A stretch of 64,000 nucleotides of DNA. It comes from Metopolophium dirhodum. Its lineage: Eukaryota; Arthropoda; Insecta; Hemiptera; Aphididae. Positions 1 to 11,688 of this stretch are shown in pieces; position 1 is the first letter of the stretch, and every line of letters begins with the position of its first letter. The notes under the pieces are model-generated. The model did not search any database. It was not told where the DNA came from and saw only the letters and a list, made by a program, of their open reading frames with translations. The stretch lies in the NCBI RefSeq assembly GCF_019925205.1, contig NC_083566.1, positions 36,959,558 through 37,023,557 on the forward strand, in the 5' to 3' direction. The position numbers and the translations under genes were made by a program.

Positions 1-1874
1 ATTTGTTTATTATAATATTATATTTTATTATTATTTATTATCGAGGATTTATTGAGACCCATCATAGTACGGCATCATGGGCCACCGGGATCAAAAATAT
101 TTTTTTACATTATCTCAATGATTGTATTATACGCTGAATGGTAGGTAATAAAATAGAGAAAGAGTGTCATAGTTTGTTTTATAGTTTAAGTTATATAGTA
201 GCAGCACATTCAAATAATCAATAAGATTTATTGTATACGCACAGAGGAGTCTTCGGACCGTGTAATGTTGGCCGCCTCGGGCCTCAGTCGAAGCCGACAC
301 AAATCGCGACTATTGCGACAATATTATACCGTTTCTTAGTGTATAATATATTATTATGTATGTACGCCGGCGTTTTCCTGACGTCTATCGATGTGACATG
401 CGCCGCGTAAACGATAACAATAATAATTATAATAATATGAGGAAATATAAACGTTTCTATGACAATATTACAGCGACGTGGGAGATAAAGCGGTTCCGAT
501 CGGCGTGACGTTATGATGTATAATAGTAATATTTTTCTGGGTATAATAAAATAATTGCGATGCCACCACGTCCAACGACTACGCCGCATTTCTATTTATT
601 CTTTTAATCGTTTACACCAACGACCCGCGGCGTTTTTCTCACGAAAACCCGGCCACAGTCCCGAAAAAAAGACTTCAACTTCCACCGACCGTATCACACC
701 ACTTCTACAACACGTCCGTTAAGAATTTTTTTTGACGATTTTTATATTTTTAATTCCCATCTCGTCATATTAATACTGTGGCTGTGGCTGAATATTAGAC
801 CATCTTGTGTCATCTTAAGTTCAGAATTTGTAATATCCCATATATTTCATAAAAAAGACAGCTTGTATCCACTGTCCATGCAATAATCAACAATAATATT
901 TTATATTAATTATTATCAAACAATAAAATATATTAACAAGAAAAAAAACTGTTGTCGCCATTTCGCAACCAAAAATAGGGTTTGTTGAAAATTCGAACCT
1001 TTGAAAAAAAAGGATTATATGTAGGTAGAATTTACTGGAAGAACTTACCACAACTCATATAGTTGCCGAATGATTTAATTAATACATTACAACTACTGTG
1101 TCCAAGTTTGTCATACATTAGACCCTAAAGTTCCCCAAATGTTTAAGTCGTGAAGAATTGTTACTAAGTTAGATTGTATTAGGGGACATCGTTTTAGAAG
1201 TTCTCTTGTTAGTAAGTTTTAGTTGTCAGTCGTTCGTGCGTACTCATCTCAGAAGACCCAAATGTACCTTGTATATTTAGAGCAAGAGTGGCATATTACA
1301 CTTCAAAGAAATAATAAGAATAACGAGATAGTCGCTTTGAAATCCGTTAACGAATCTCAGAATATTGTCACAAAGCACTTGTGTTACTTTTGGATCAATA
1401 TTGGTATACACAATAATATATATTCGAATATTATTTTTTAACACTTTGATAATATTATATAATTTCGTTTATAATATATTAACTTTACTATTGTGTCTAT
1501 TATAATATTTTTAATATATGATGTATCTTTGGATCAAAAATTAAAATTCCAGTATATATATTTCATCTGGCGAATCCTGATCCCACGAAAAGTTATAAAC
1601 TACATCATTAACAAATCTTTATGTTGTGGTTTTACCTATTGTATACCTACTGATTTTGATTCATAATTGATAAGTAAGACATGTTCAAACTCTTACGAAT
1701 TTACGATTGATATATATATTTTATGGTCATACGATCGTATGTCATTATATCATTAACTGTGTCATACTTACGGGTCTCTTTAAATTTATAAGACACACTA
1801 TATTTTATTATTATTATCCACCCCAATACAAATAATTAAAGGAGTTGAATATACAAATCTAGTAAGCATTTGAT
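1..1874. other. AT-rich non-coding stretch with a CpG-richer patch
   Basis: No gene could be supported here. Roughly 240-720 is visibly richer in CG dinucleotides than its surroundings (for example around 241-300 and 480-520), with no recognisable exon. The remainder is AT-rich with short A and T runs. Small open frames (for example 1223-1441) have the amino-acid make-up expected of translated AT-rich noise. A 14-bp perfect palindrome, CATACGATCGTATG, lies at 1728-1741 and is discussed as a finding. Confidence 0.6.
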
Positions 1875-2265
1875 CAGTGGTGTCATTTTCTTTTTGAGAG
1901 GAAGAGGCAAAATTTTTGGCCAGCCCAAAATAATACTGTTAAAAAAATAACGTTTGCTAACAATTATTACATTACATTACAATTTCATTTTTATCTCAAT
2001 ACAAATAGCCTTCTTACATAATTTTATACTTACTAGTTACTAGTTAGTATCAAAGGTTACTATCATAAGCATAAGTAACCCATTTTTTTGAGAGATAACA
2101 ATAACTAAATAATTAATACATATTATGTAGAGAGATACTTAAATATATTACCTATTAGCTACTACATGAAAGCCTGAAACTAGCCCATACTCGGCCCGAC
2201 AGCGGCCAGCTATTGACGGGAGGGGCAAATGCCCACCCGCCCCCCGCCCCAAAATGATGTCACTG
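1875..2265. mobile_element. Short non-autonomous hAT-like element (MITE)
   Basis: The left end reads CAGTGGTGTCATTTT from 1875. The right end, read on the minus strand from 2265, is CAGTGACATCATTTT, matching at 12 of 15 positions, so these are terminal inverted repeats. The flanks are CATTTGAT (1867-1874) and AATTTGAT (2266-2273), an 8-bp target duplication with one mismatch. CAG termini and 8-bp duplications are the hAT superfamily signature. The interior has no coding potential. The right subterminal part (2216-2254) is very C-rich on the plus strand and contrasts with the AT-rich body. At 391 bp it must be a passenger of an autonomous relative not present here. A chance TIR pair is possible, but the matching duplication argues against it. 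Confidence 0.7.
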
Positions 2266-3657
2266 AATTTGATCCAGATTGCTAACAGTATAGAACCGAA
2301 AAAAGTTAACTATGTGGGTGGGTACTTTTGATTATTTTATATTATTTTATTATTTTATACAAAAAAATGAAATCATGTGATATAAATATTTAAACGTTTC
2401 TAGTAAAACGTATACAATCATCACACCATAATTTATTATGACTATGTTACTCATTAATTCAATATTTGGTTACGCTTTGCTGAAAAAAATATATTATGCG
2501 AACATTCAGTTTAAGTTAAAAATATTTACGCACAATTATAAATTAATTCATTGAAGTAATATACACTTTACGCACACCTATATGCACTAATAAATTACGT
2601 CTAGTTTTTGATCATAATGATACGTAGTTAATAATTAGATATTAGTAGATATCTAGCATAAAATATATACATAAAGTTAAATTAAAAGTTTTTGTCTCAT
2701 AAAATTGTTTTGAAATATGTTGTGTCCCCCTCCAAAACAATCACAACAAATGTAATATACAAATATGTATTATTATATTCGTCCAATCAAGTAAACTCGG
2801 TATACCTATAACTAGAAAATATTTTACATTTAAAACTGTCAATTTCAAAATAGTTTGTTTGATATACAACGTTTAATATTACCATGTAAATAATGATTTT
2901 GAATTATACTTAGGTACTAATTATTGTATAATAAATGTGTTGTATAACCTACTTATATCATATTATAAATTACATGAATTAAGTTATTTTATATAAACTA
3001 TATACTAATACGTTTTGCATTATGACCTGTGCTTATATAAATAAATTATTTTAAAAAAAAACTCCAGTAAAATATAAATGCACCCTAAAACGTATTGTGG
3101 GTTTCTACCATTCTTATACATTTAAGACTAGGTGTAGCCGGTGGATTGTAGAATCTATACATAATTATTTTTCAAAACAAAATGTTTCGGAGAAATTGAT
3201 AAATCCCCAAGTGACTAAGTAATATTATGCAAATTACATCCAGGCTTATTTGAAAATGTATAAATCTACAGGTAGGTCTTAGGACTTATACTTTATTAAA
3301 TTATCCTAGAATATTTTATGGACTTGACTAGGCGAATAGCTTCCAGGTCTAATCAACTTACTGGAACAAGGTCAATAAGTATTTCTTTTATATCACGATC
3401 ATTATCATTATGAGCCCGCAGCCTCTATAAATATGAACAAAATAGTAAAAATTATTTTTCTTGCTTAATGTATACTAAAACTGTATTAGCTTAAAAAATT
3501 GATGCCTAGTTAATAATAATAATAATAATTTTAGTGTATAACAATCATAATATTGCACATTGTAAGCACGTTTGAATTAAAAATACAAAGGTTTATTTAC
3601 TGTGTGACAGTTTTTATAAATAATATTTAATTATATTATTATAAGTATGTATGTCAC
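2266..3657. other. AT-rich stretch, nothing recognised
   Basis: Low-complexity A/T-rich sequence with a short (AAT)n run near 3512-3530. No gene, RNA gene or paired repeat ends were seen. Confidence 0.6.
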
Positions 3658-3668
3658 AATATGTATAT
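3658..3668. repeat. Target-site duplication, left of SINE
   Basis: AATATGTATAT, repeated exactly at 3891-3901 after the A-tail. The first As of the right copy are shared with the tail, so its length is ambiguous by a base or two. Confidence 0.75.
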
Positions 3669-3892
3669 CTGGGGGACGGAGTAGCCGACCCGAGTTCGAT
3701 ACCTCGGTCGCGGGCGGCATTTTTCTTCGGGCAAGTCACGGTGTCCGGAGAACTAGTGCCGCCATCCCCCACCCGGGCATGGCAGATACCTACGGGTGCC
3801 AAAACAAACACACACGTGTAAAAAAATCTACAGTATCATAGGCTAATGACCTTGTAGTTGAAGCCTTAACCCTAATAAAAAAAAAAAAAAAA
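3669..3892 (+). mobile_element. tRNA-derived SINE with poly-A tail
   Basis: This GC-rich block is a short retroposon in AT-rich DNA. It contains an RNA polymerase III B-box-like motif, GAGTTCGATACC, at 3692-3703, and an A-box-like GGAGTAGCCGA at 3678-3688. It ends in an A-run at 3877-3892. The 11-bp direct repeat AATATGTATAT flanks it at 3658-3668 and 3891-3901, as target-primed insertion produces. The A and B boxes are only about 4 bases apart, whereas in tRNA-derived promoters they are normally about 30-40 apart. The head therefore looks internally deleted and is probably a poor pol III promoter. The body (3704-3870) is an unrelated SINE tail. Open frames on both strands across it are incidental. 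The sequence suits an aphid SINE, but family assignment needs a repeat library. Confidence 0.8.
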
Positions 3893-3901
3893 TATGTATA
3901 T
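3891..3901. repeat. Target-site duplication, right of SINE
   Basis: AATATGTATAT, an exact match to 3658-3668, directly after the poly-A run. Confidence 0.75.
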
Positions 3902-5371
3902 GTATATAAATAAAATCATTATTAAAATAAGAATGAAAATCGAATGTGTATTTGTTTTGTAAATAGTTATTTTTGTATTAAAATGCATTATTAATTGTTA
4001 CGATATAATATTATTATTTTGTATATTGTGTACAATTTATATTAGTTATGATTTATGACGATTATGGTAGGTAATAAAATATAAACTCGTATGTGGTTAT
4101 TCAATTCTTTTATTCAAATGAACAATATTATGATAATTAATATGCAATAAATATAATATATAACAAGTTCTGTGAAGATTCGAAATGTTAGGTCTCAAAT
4201 GCATTGATAAAGTATATGCAAACAGTTCAACCTCCATGCGGTGATGCAATATGAAAAAAAAATTATCAAATTCATAAGCCTGATGGTGTACACGATTTAA
4301 TCATAACATTTTATGGTACTTATAAATATATAATATCAAATCATAATAATTGATTTTAATATTGATATTAAAGTTCAGATAACCATAAACATGATATCTA
4401 CATATTATAATGTGTAACTGATGCGCTACTCATATTTATATGCAGCGATAAAAATAATACAATATTATTTACACTGACGTCTACTTCAAATCAGCAGTCG
4501 GATTATATTAAAGCATTTATTGAATATGAATAATAATAATCTAGGTTACATGCAATTTAATATACATTTAAACACTTACTAAAAAAAATTATATATTTTT
4601 TCTGAAAAATATTTTTGTAATGAAAAACGTATTTCACCTACATATTTTGTTCAAAAGAAGTAGCTTTTAGATATGAATTTAATTCATAAAAAATATTTTT
4701 AATTAAGAACGGAGTTATAATAATTAATAAACCCCCGTGGAAAACTATATAATATTTTTTATGTAAATAAATAAAAACTTAAAAATTTTCCCTCATAATT
4801 TATTATTCAATTTTCCTGAAATGTTTGTTACATTAGATAAAAAAAAAATAATTATTGTTTACGTCCGTCTCTTAAATATTAATTCTTCAAACTTTAAACT
4901 AAAAACCCCCTAGCCATTAAAATCAAATTAAAAATTAAACTCTTGCTTGGTTAATTTTTTTCATTAACTTACAATTAACATTAAACATATTTATTGTACT
5001 TACCTGATTTAAAATTTAAATATCAACGATAAACCAAATGTGATGTATCAAGGACATAGGTTCAATTTATCTTTACGTGGAAAAACGCACCAAAACCTAT
5101 ATAGTATTATTACATCAGTCATAAACTAAGACTGTAGATGGGTTTAATCATTTTAGCAGGATAGAGTTCACGAGAAGCTATAAATATATAAATATATAAA
5201 ATAAATACATATAAGAGTGTGCTATAAATGTAGGAGTAAGATAAAAATTAAATAGTTATATTAGGGCAATGTACTATATGCGTGTAAAAAGGATGTGATT
5301 TAGGAGTAAAGGAACCAAGTACTACACGGATTAGATTTGGAATGAATGTGGGGGAAAGAATGATAAGTATA
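3902..5371. other. AT-rich stretch, nothing recognised
   Basis: AT-rich DNA with A-runs and no supported gene. From about 5220 the plus strand becomes purine-rich, which leads into the reverse transcriptase remnant beginning near 5372. Some of 5220-5371 may be further decayed parts of that element. Confidence 0.5.
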
Positions 5372-5575
5372 TAGGAAGGTAAGTTTAAGTATTTAGGGTC
5401 AGCAGTGCCGAAGAATGGTAGTTTTGAAGGTTGGGTGTATTGCTTGGCGTGGACTGTAAAATATGAGTGCGTATGAGAAAACGAGAAAGGAAATGCGCGA
5501 TAAAGGGATACCAATTAGGTGGAAAGAATAAAATATTGTATACGTGGTTGCTGGGTCATCCGTTCTATGCAACAA
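5372..5575 (+). pseudogene. Non-LTR reverse transcriptase fragment, RTE-like, frameshifted
   Basis: Translating 5381-5431 gives KFKYLGSAVPKNGSFEG, which resembles the 'KYLGS(V/I)IQ..G' block just after the reverse transcriptase palm in RTE-type non-LTR retrotransposons. A second block in another frame at 5503-5571 gives KGIPIRWKE, a stop, then NIVYVVAGSSVLC. This aligns by eye with the family's 'K.P..LKGKFYRTVVRPAMLYG' thumb region. Between the blocks the frame changes and stops accumulate, so this is a dead fragment. I saw no 5' end, endonuclease or clear 3' tail, although degraded sequence to about 5700 may belong. The family assignment rests on motif memory. The alternative is chance similarity, less likely because two blocks occur in the right order and spacing. 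Confidence 0.6.
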
Positions 5576-8500
5576 AGGAATTTCGGGAAAGATAAAGAAA
5601 GATAAATGTAAAAAAAATCTTAAAGGTGAAAATGAAACCGATAAGATTGATGAAACATGTTGACGATATAAACAATATAGATATTAGTGAATACAAATAA
5701 AGGCATGACTCTCGTTAAGATAGAAATAATTTATTGTTTCAGTTAGTGAGGATATATTATTATTATTATCATGAAAGATGAAAGATGAAAATAATAAACG
5801 AATAATAATAATATTAAGACATGGAAAACTCAAAAAAATTGTTTTTTGTGTGGATTTAAAAAAAATTTTAAGATTGTATGAAGTATTATAAGTACAAAAA
5901 TTGCACGAGAATACAACTGTATAACAATGTAATATTATATAATAAATACAAAGATAATCAATTATATAGCATAGCCGCATAGGAGAAAAATTTGTATGAT
6001 TCTGACATGGTACTTATCAATTATAAGAAATCATTTTAAGAAACAACAGGATATACAAATAAATGGGAATTCAAATAATATGTACCGAGAATTGCAGGTA
6101 GGACTCTTCCAAAATATTTACAAATAAGTTAAAAGAGTTGTAGGTACTGGGCATTTGTTTTACCTCACAATGTCCATTTTTAAATTTTTTATGAAAATAT
6201 TAAAATGATCCCCAATCATTACAATATTTGCAAGTGTATATTTTGATTCTTCGTTTGTTGTACTCAAAGAATTAAATATTATGAGCGGAAAAATGAAAAA
6301 TATAAACTATTTTTGTGAAACCTGATAGCTTTTTTACTAGGTATGGAAATCTAGAGTCATACCAAAACCCATTTTATAGTTTAATTTAAACGAATAAACA
6401 AATATCTTTGTATTATATTATAATATTATATGATATTAGTACGAGCCCTGAGAGAAAGTTTTATGAAAAACATCTGCGACTTTCTGAGACTTTTGCAGTG
6501 TACAGTAAGTTATGCTACAAAAACCGAACAAATCTCATATTTTCTTAAACTGAATTCGAAGGGAATAAAAAGTATGTGAATTGATAATATTTGTTTGGTT
6601 GTCCTAATTCAAACACTTAATTTTGGAAAAAAAAAATCAACAAACCACATTAAACATTCAAAGTAATGTAAATATGTAATGATGTATTATATAATTTAAT
6701 TTTTAAATTATACTTGATGCTAATTGTTCTTAACTCTTACTTTAATGTCTTGAAATGCACGGTTTTAGTTAATACAATTTTTCATTAGTGTTCTTAAATA
6801 TATTTGTTAATCATTTGGACAACATCAATTCCCATAATATGGGCAATGCCATCATAAAAAATGTCAGTTACAAAAATAATACATTTTTATATCATATTAT
6901 AGATTAAAATTAAAACCAACAAGTATTTATTTAGTATTAATTCAAAATCAATTTATTATTAACGAAGACCATTTAAATATTTTATGCAAATGCATATTTA
7001 TATACAATAGTATTGTGATTGTCTGATATTGTGCTGTATTTCATTGTAGGTAATATGTATTTATAATTAAAGCATCACTCATATGTCTAATGAAAACACT
7101 CATGACTTACCAATTTTGAAATGTGGTACAATATATTGGATGGATTCATACCAAGACCTTCGACTGGACATAAACATATACACGTCACCACGTCAGGTCA
7201 AAACTACTATGCAAAGTTACAAATGCTCCTTAATCTTGTTATACTTTAAAACGACTCTTATTCTTTTTTCTTCACTTATTCTAATCCAATAATGTAGTTG
7301 ACATGCACAAATTTATTACAGTAGACCTCTATTTATCTGCTCGGAAGTAAACCGATACATAATGGAATATGAAATGTCAATAGTTATATATGCGCTATTA
7401 CATATTATATTATATATATATATATATATTTATAAATAAATAAATATAAGCATAATATAAGCGATATATATATATATGATATATACATTATTTACGCATA
7501 TAAATATAAATTCAAAATAAATATATATATACGTATATTATATACTGAGCGATTCATATTGTCACTCGATTTTTGTAATATTCGGTATCTTATCTTTTTT
7601 TATTTTTCATAATATAATTTAAAAAAATACAATAAGGAATAAAATATATTCTGTTGAAATTTTTGTATCGTTTTGACTGAAATTCGATCGCTGATAATGC
7701 ATTTAATATTACTAACGACACAATCTTTCTAAAAATGAATTATAAGTACAACATTTATTGTCATAAATATAATTATTATATCAACGGTGTTGTTGTTATT
7801 TTCCTTTTTTCAACGCTTTATTGCCATAATTCTCTTCGTGCAGACTTCGGATTATAAAATATCTCACGGCGAATATTGTACAATGAGTATTTCATCAGTT
7901 ATTATTGCGTTATTGATTTAGTAAACAAAACGAATATTTATTTTAATTTAATTTTTTTTGTCAGAAATATTACGTAGTTGGGAAGTAATATTTTTTTCTC
8001 ACATCGATTTACTCATTTTTCATGTACATCATATTCACATGTTTAATGACTGGATATACGATAGCATTATATTATTATACCTAATACGCGCCGTGAAAAA
8101 AATAACACTGACCCTTGTCAAACGCGCGCACGCATCGCTAAACAAAAAGCCAATTATGTATGAAAATCTCACTGTGTCTTTACACGGATATTTCTAATAT
8201 TTTGCCCCCTCCCCCCCACCTCCCACCTGTCGCCGGGTTTATGGATACAACTAATTTGTATACAATGCTATTAACGTAATAAATTGTCTAGGAGACAAAA
8301 AAAACAAGCCATCCCCGCGCAAAACTTTGTTCACATATTTATACACTGAGAATATATTGCGAGTTTTTAATTAAATTTCTGCTTATAAGTTACATTGACA
8401 TAAAATATTGTCACCATTTTTATTGTTATAGTACAGCTAGTAATATCGAACTTAAAGTTTAAAAACAGTTTTTTATAATTATTTATATTTACAAAATATT

Positions 8501-9534
8501 AAACAATTAATATTATTATTTATAATATAAATTCGATGATAATACTATGCTATTAAAGAATTAATGTATCATGATTTGTTTTTATTGATTTAAATTTTTT
8601 ATCAAATATTAATTTATAAAGGTCCATAACTTAAATTTTATTAATATTTATTTATGATTTAAATGAATTGGATAGTTCATTAATATAATATTATGTTTTG
8701 ACAACATATATAAAATAGATAATAATACTATAAATAGATTGAATATATATCTCTATAAAATATATATCTATATTTTTTGTTTCGAGAGCAATTTAAAAAA
8801 CTTCGTAGGTAGTAATAATAATAATAATAAAATTATTGGGGGAAAGTGATTACTGATTAATAGACAAAGATATTTTTTATAGAAAACTTCTTTTGCATTG
8901 GCCCGTAATTTATGTCGTTGGGGTAGTAGAAATTCTTGAATGATTATTATTAGGCATATGCGGTATCATAACATACAAGGGACTATTTTATGTACTCCCA
9001 TGAATATGTTAACAATCTATAATTCTGTGACCATAAAATAATATCTTGTTTTATTTTTCATTAAAACGGACCATACTTTTACTTAAATATATTAATTCAA
9101 AATATGCTTATTTCGAGTTTCATTTGGAAAAATAGTATTATAATTCTCCATAATGCCTATTTACAAGGCACTGACCGAAACACATTCTTTAAATTATTTT
9201 TAGGTGATATAATATAGGAATATAATATAATATGATATATTATAATACTAAGTAATAACCTTTAATTACGGAAATTATTCCAAATACAATTTATAATGTG
9301 AAATATAAACAATATTATAATAGTATAATAAATTATAATATTTAAAATCATTATATATAAACTATAAACTGTATAATATAATAAGAAAAAAAATAAATAA
9401 AAAGAAAAAAAAGCAAAAATAGAGGGACAGTGGACACTTATATATTATATTATTATTATTTACAATTTACAATATATATGATACTCATTGAGTGATGTAT
9501 TAAATTAATCAATATTACAGATAAAATTAACAAC
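5576..9534. other. AT-rich stretch with microsatellites and one C-rich tract
   Basis: No gene is supported. It contains (TA)n at 7409-7429 and further TA-rich runs to about 7545. A C-rich plus-strand tract at 8203-8228 (runs of 5 and 7 C) could form a G-quadruplex on the other strand. An (AAT)n run lies at 8814-8830, and an A-rich run around 9384-9420. Open frames at 5684-5980 (minus), 7083-7292 and 7958-8197 have translated-noise composition rich in I, Y, N and F. Confidence 0.55.
7409..7429. repeat. (TA)n microsatellite
   Basis: Uninterrupted TA dinucleotides within a wider TA-rich zone. Confidence 0.9.
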
Positions 9535-10250
9535 CAATACATGTTTATTCGCAGGAGAGAGCATACAGTACATGTACTAGAACCAAGAAAAGGATAAAAT
9601 AAGGATTTATTCCTAGGATTAAATTAATTAATGTTAAAATTTAAATGCTCAATTAGTTCAGGGCAATCAATTTGATTATTGAGTAAATTAAATAATATAT
9701 TTAAATTAAGTAATTGAAATATTTTATTAAATGAAAAGATATTATTAAATAATTGCTTGTATGATCATACCCTGAACGAGGAAGTCTTTAAAATCCGAAT
9801 TTATTGCTTAAACATCTTAAAAAATTATTTTAAACAGAACTCAAACATTTATATTGGGAAAAACTATGCAAATGCCAAACTAAAGAGGTATATTTAAGTT
9901 TGGATCGTACTAGAGAATAATACAAAACTTTTAAGGCTGATTCGTTATTAAAATCTGTACACATTCGCTTTATTAAACCTAATTGTATAAACAATTTATT
10001 TTTTATGCCATCAACATGGTTTTTAAAAGAAGGGTTAGAGTCAAAAATAACACATAAGTCATTAATTATATTTTTACGAGGCAGATTTATATTATTAAGG
10101 CAATAGTAATATATTTTTCTTTAAAAAAAATTAAATAGAGGTACATTTATCAATATCCAATTTCATATCATTATCAGTACACTACTTATACAAATTATTT
10201 AGATCTACTTGGAGTTTTTTAGCATCATCTATAAACATTATATTTATATA
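9535..10250 (-). pseudogene. Decayed non-LTR retrotransposon reverse transcriptase (C-terminal half)
   Basis: Read on the minus strand, 10224-10235 encodes F-I-D-D, matching the catalytic [FY]-x-D-D box of reverse transcriptases. It is followed by A-K-K-L-Q-V-D-L-N-N-L-Y-K, then a TAG where the family usually has W, then C-T-D-N-D-M-K-L-D-I-D-K-C, the classic jockey/I-type block after the catalytic site. Downstream, in a shifted frame, are VIFDSNPSFKNHVDGIKNKL, the RMCTDFNN block and LYYSLVRSKLKYTSLVW. Further on is ELIEHLNFNIN, a stop, then FNPRNKSLFY, resembling the usual C-terminal tail. The element has several in-frame stops and frame changes and cannot make enzyme. The 5' half, ORF1 and endonuclease are not visible beyond about 10250, so it is probably 5'-truncated. 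Recognition is by motif order, not by database. Confidence 0.85.
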
Positions 10251-11324
10251 GAACTTTTATTGTATTATTTAAAGAACATGGTTAAATTGCATAGATTATT
10301 AACGTATAGTATATTATTAACACAGTGTTAATAGTTTAAATTATCACTTTTTTTTTTATCAAGGTCTATTCTATGTTGGAAAAACTTAAAAATATTTCCA
10401 GTGCAGTGTTGGTTGAGAGATTTTTCTGATGTTGGATTGTTTTTGATTAAAATATAATATTATAGCTTGCCATTTGTGTATTGCATAAAACATTTATTAC
10501 AATTCAAATGATGGAAATAAAAAATGTAGCACAGTCATTCCCTCGTAAATATTATGGAGAGTCTTAATATTTTTTTTATAACGAAAATCGGGATAGGCTT
10601 TACGACGTACTGTAGGAATTATTAGAATGAGTAGTTTTTTAGTAAAATTATATTTGTAGATTTGTACAATAATTATAATATATATGTATTGTAAGGTAAA
10701 TATTGTATCATTTTGTTTAAATGCTTGAATAGTATTTTCATAAAAATATCTAAAACCAATTATAGAATTTGCATTTTATGTACAATAAATAAAAATTGGA
10801 AATGATTTTTATTTATAATTATAAAAATGAATTTCCCTATACTTATTTTTTTCAGTGTAATGTTTGTCGACATTATTGTATGTGCCTACTACATAAAATA
10901 TGTACACATATTTAAATATAATTACAAAACACAATTGAATCATTAGATTATAAGTTTATAATCGCGATTTTAATGTAATTAATTTTGTTGGTTCAATTAT
11001 ATATAAATTAAATGAAAAACTAGTTGAATATCTCAAGTTATCATTGTATTCAAATTTGATCATAAAGTTAACAAATTATTATATTGTAACAATCAATGTA
11101 TTCTTAGTTTTGATTTTAATATGTTTGATCCCCATACAAATAATTTAGGTATAAACACGATGTGTATACATGAAATAATAAATTAATATAGAATATAGAT
11201 ATTAAGCATATTGCTATTTTATATTGTGCAAACATGTGTTTTCATTACTTGGAAGGTACTTAATCTATAAATGAATAAGCTTTCAACGAATCAATAATTA
11301 TAAAATATACCTACCTTATGTATT
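10251..11324. other. AT-rich stretch, nothing recognised
   Basis: No gene or paired repeat ends were seen. Part of 10251-10450 could be upstream sequence of the reverse transcriptase remnant decayed past recognition. Confidence 0.5.
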
Positions 11325-11484
11325 AATAAAAAATAAAAAAAAAAATTTTAAAAACACACTTTTCCATAAAAACATTTAAAAAAAAATTTTAAAAATTGCA
11401 CTAAAAAGACAAAAATAATTCTCTGTACTTAAAAATAATGAAAAATTTATTGATGAAAAATTTAAAAGTGTGTGGTGCTCATAC
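11325..11484 (+). repeat. Left arm of foldback element
   Basis: Begins AATAAAAAAT and runs through ACACACTTTTCCATAAAAAC and AATTCTCTGTACTT to GTGTGTGGTGC. It is mirrored at 11689-11849. Confidence 0.9.
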
Positions 11485-11688
11485 ACTTGACATATATTCC
11501 CAGTCACTATCTAATAAACATGATTGAACAAAGAAGTGTATGTGAGACTTTCCTTGGCTTTTAAATTTTTCATCAGTAAATTTTTCATTATTTTGCTCTT
11601 ATACTTGACATATACTGCCAGTCACTATCTTATAAACAGGATTGAACAAAGAAGTGTATGTGAGACTTAGCTCGGCTTTTAATGTTTT
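11485..11688. repeat. Loop of foldback element: two ~110-bp direct copies
   Basis: Copy one starts about 11483 (ACTTGACATATATTCCCAGT) and copy two about 11604 (ACTTGACATATACTGCCAGT). They share GATTGAACAAAGAAGTGTAT and TGTGAGACTT. Between them, 11561-11594 repeats part of the right arm (TTTTAAATTTTTCATCAGTA), so a duplication appears to have carried a piece of arm along. Confidence 0.8.

Noticed and set aside
3614..3841. Open frames on both strands over the SINE.
   Set aside because: They coincide with the GC-rich SINE body, which is non-coding.
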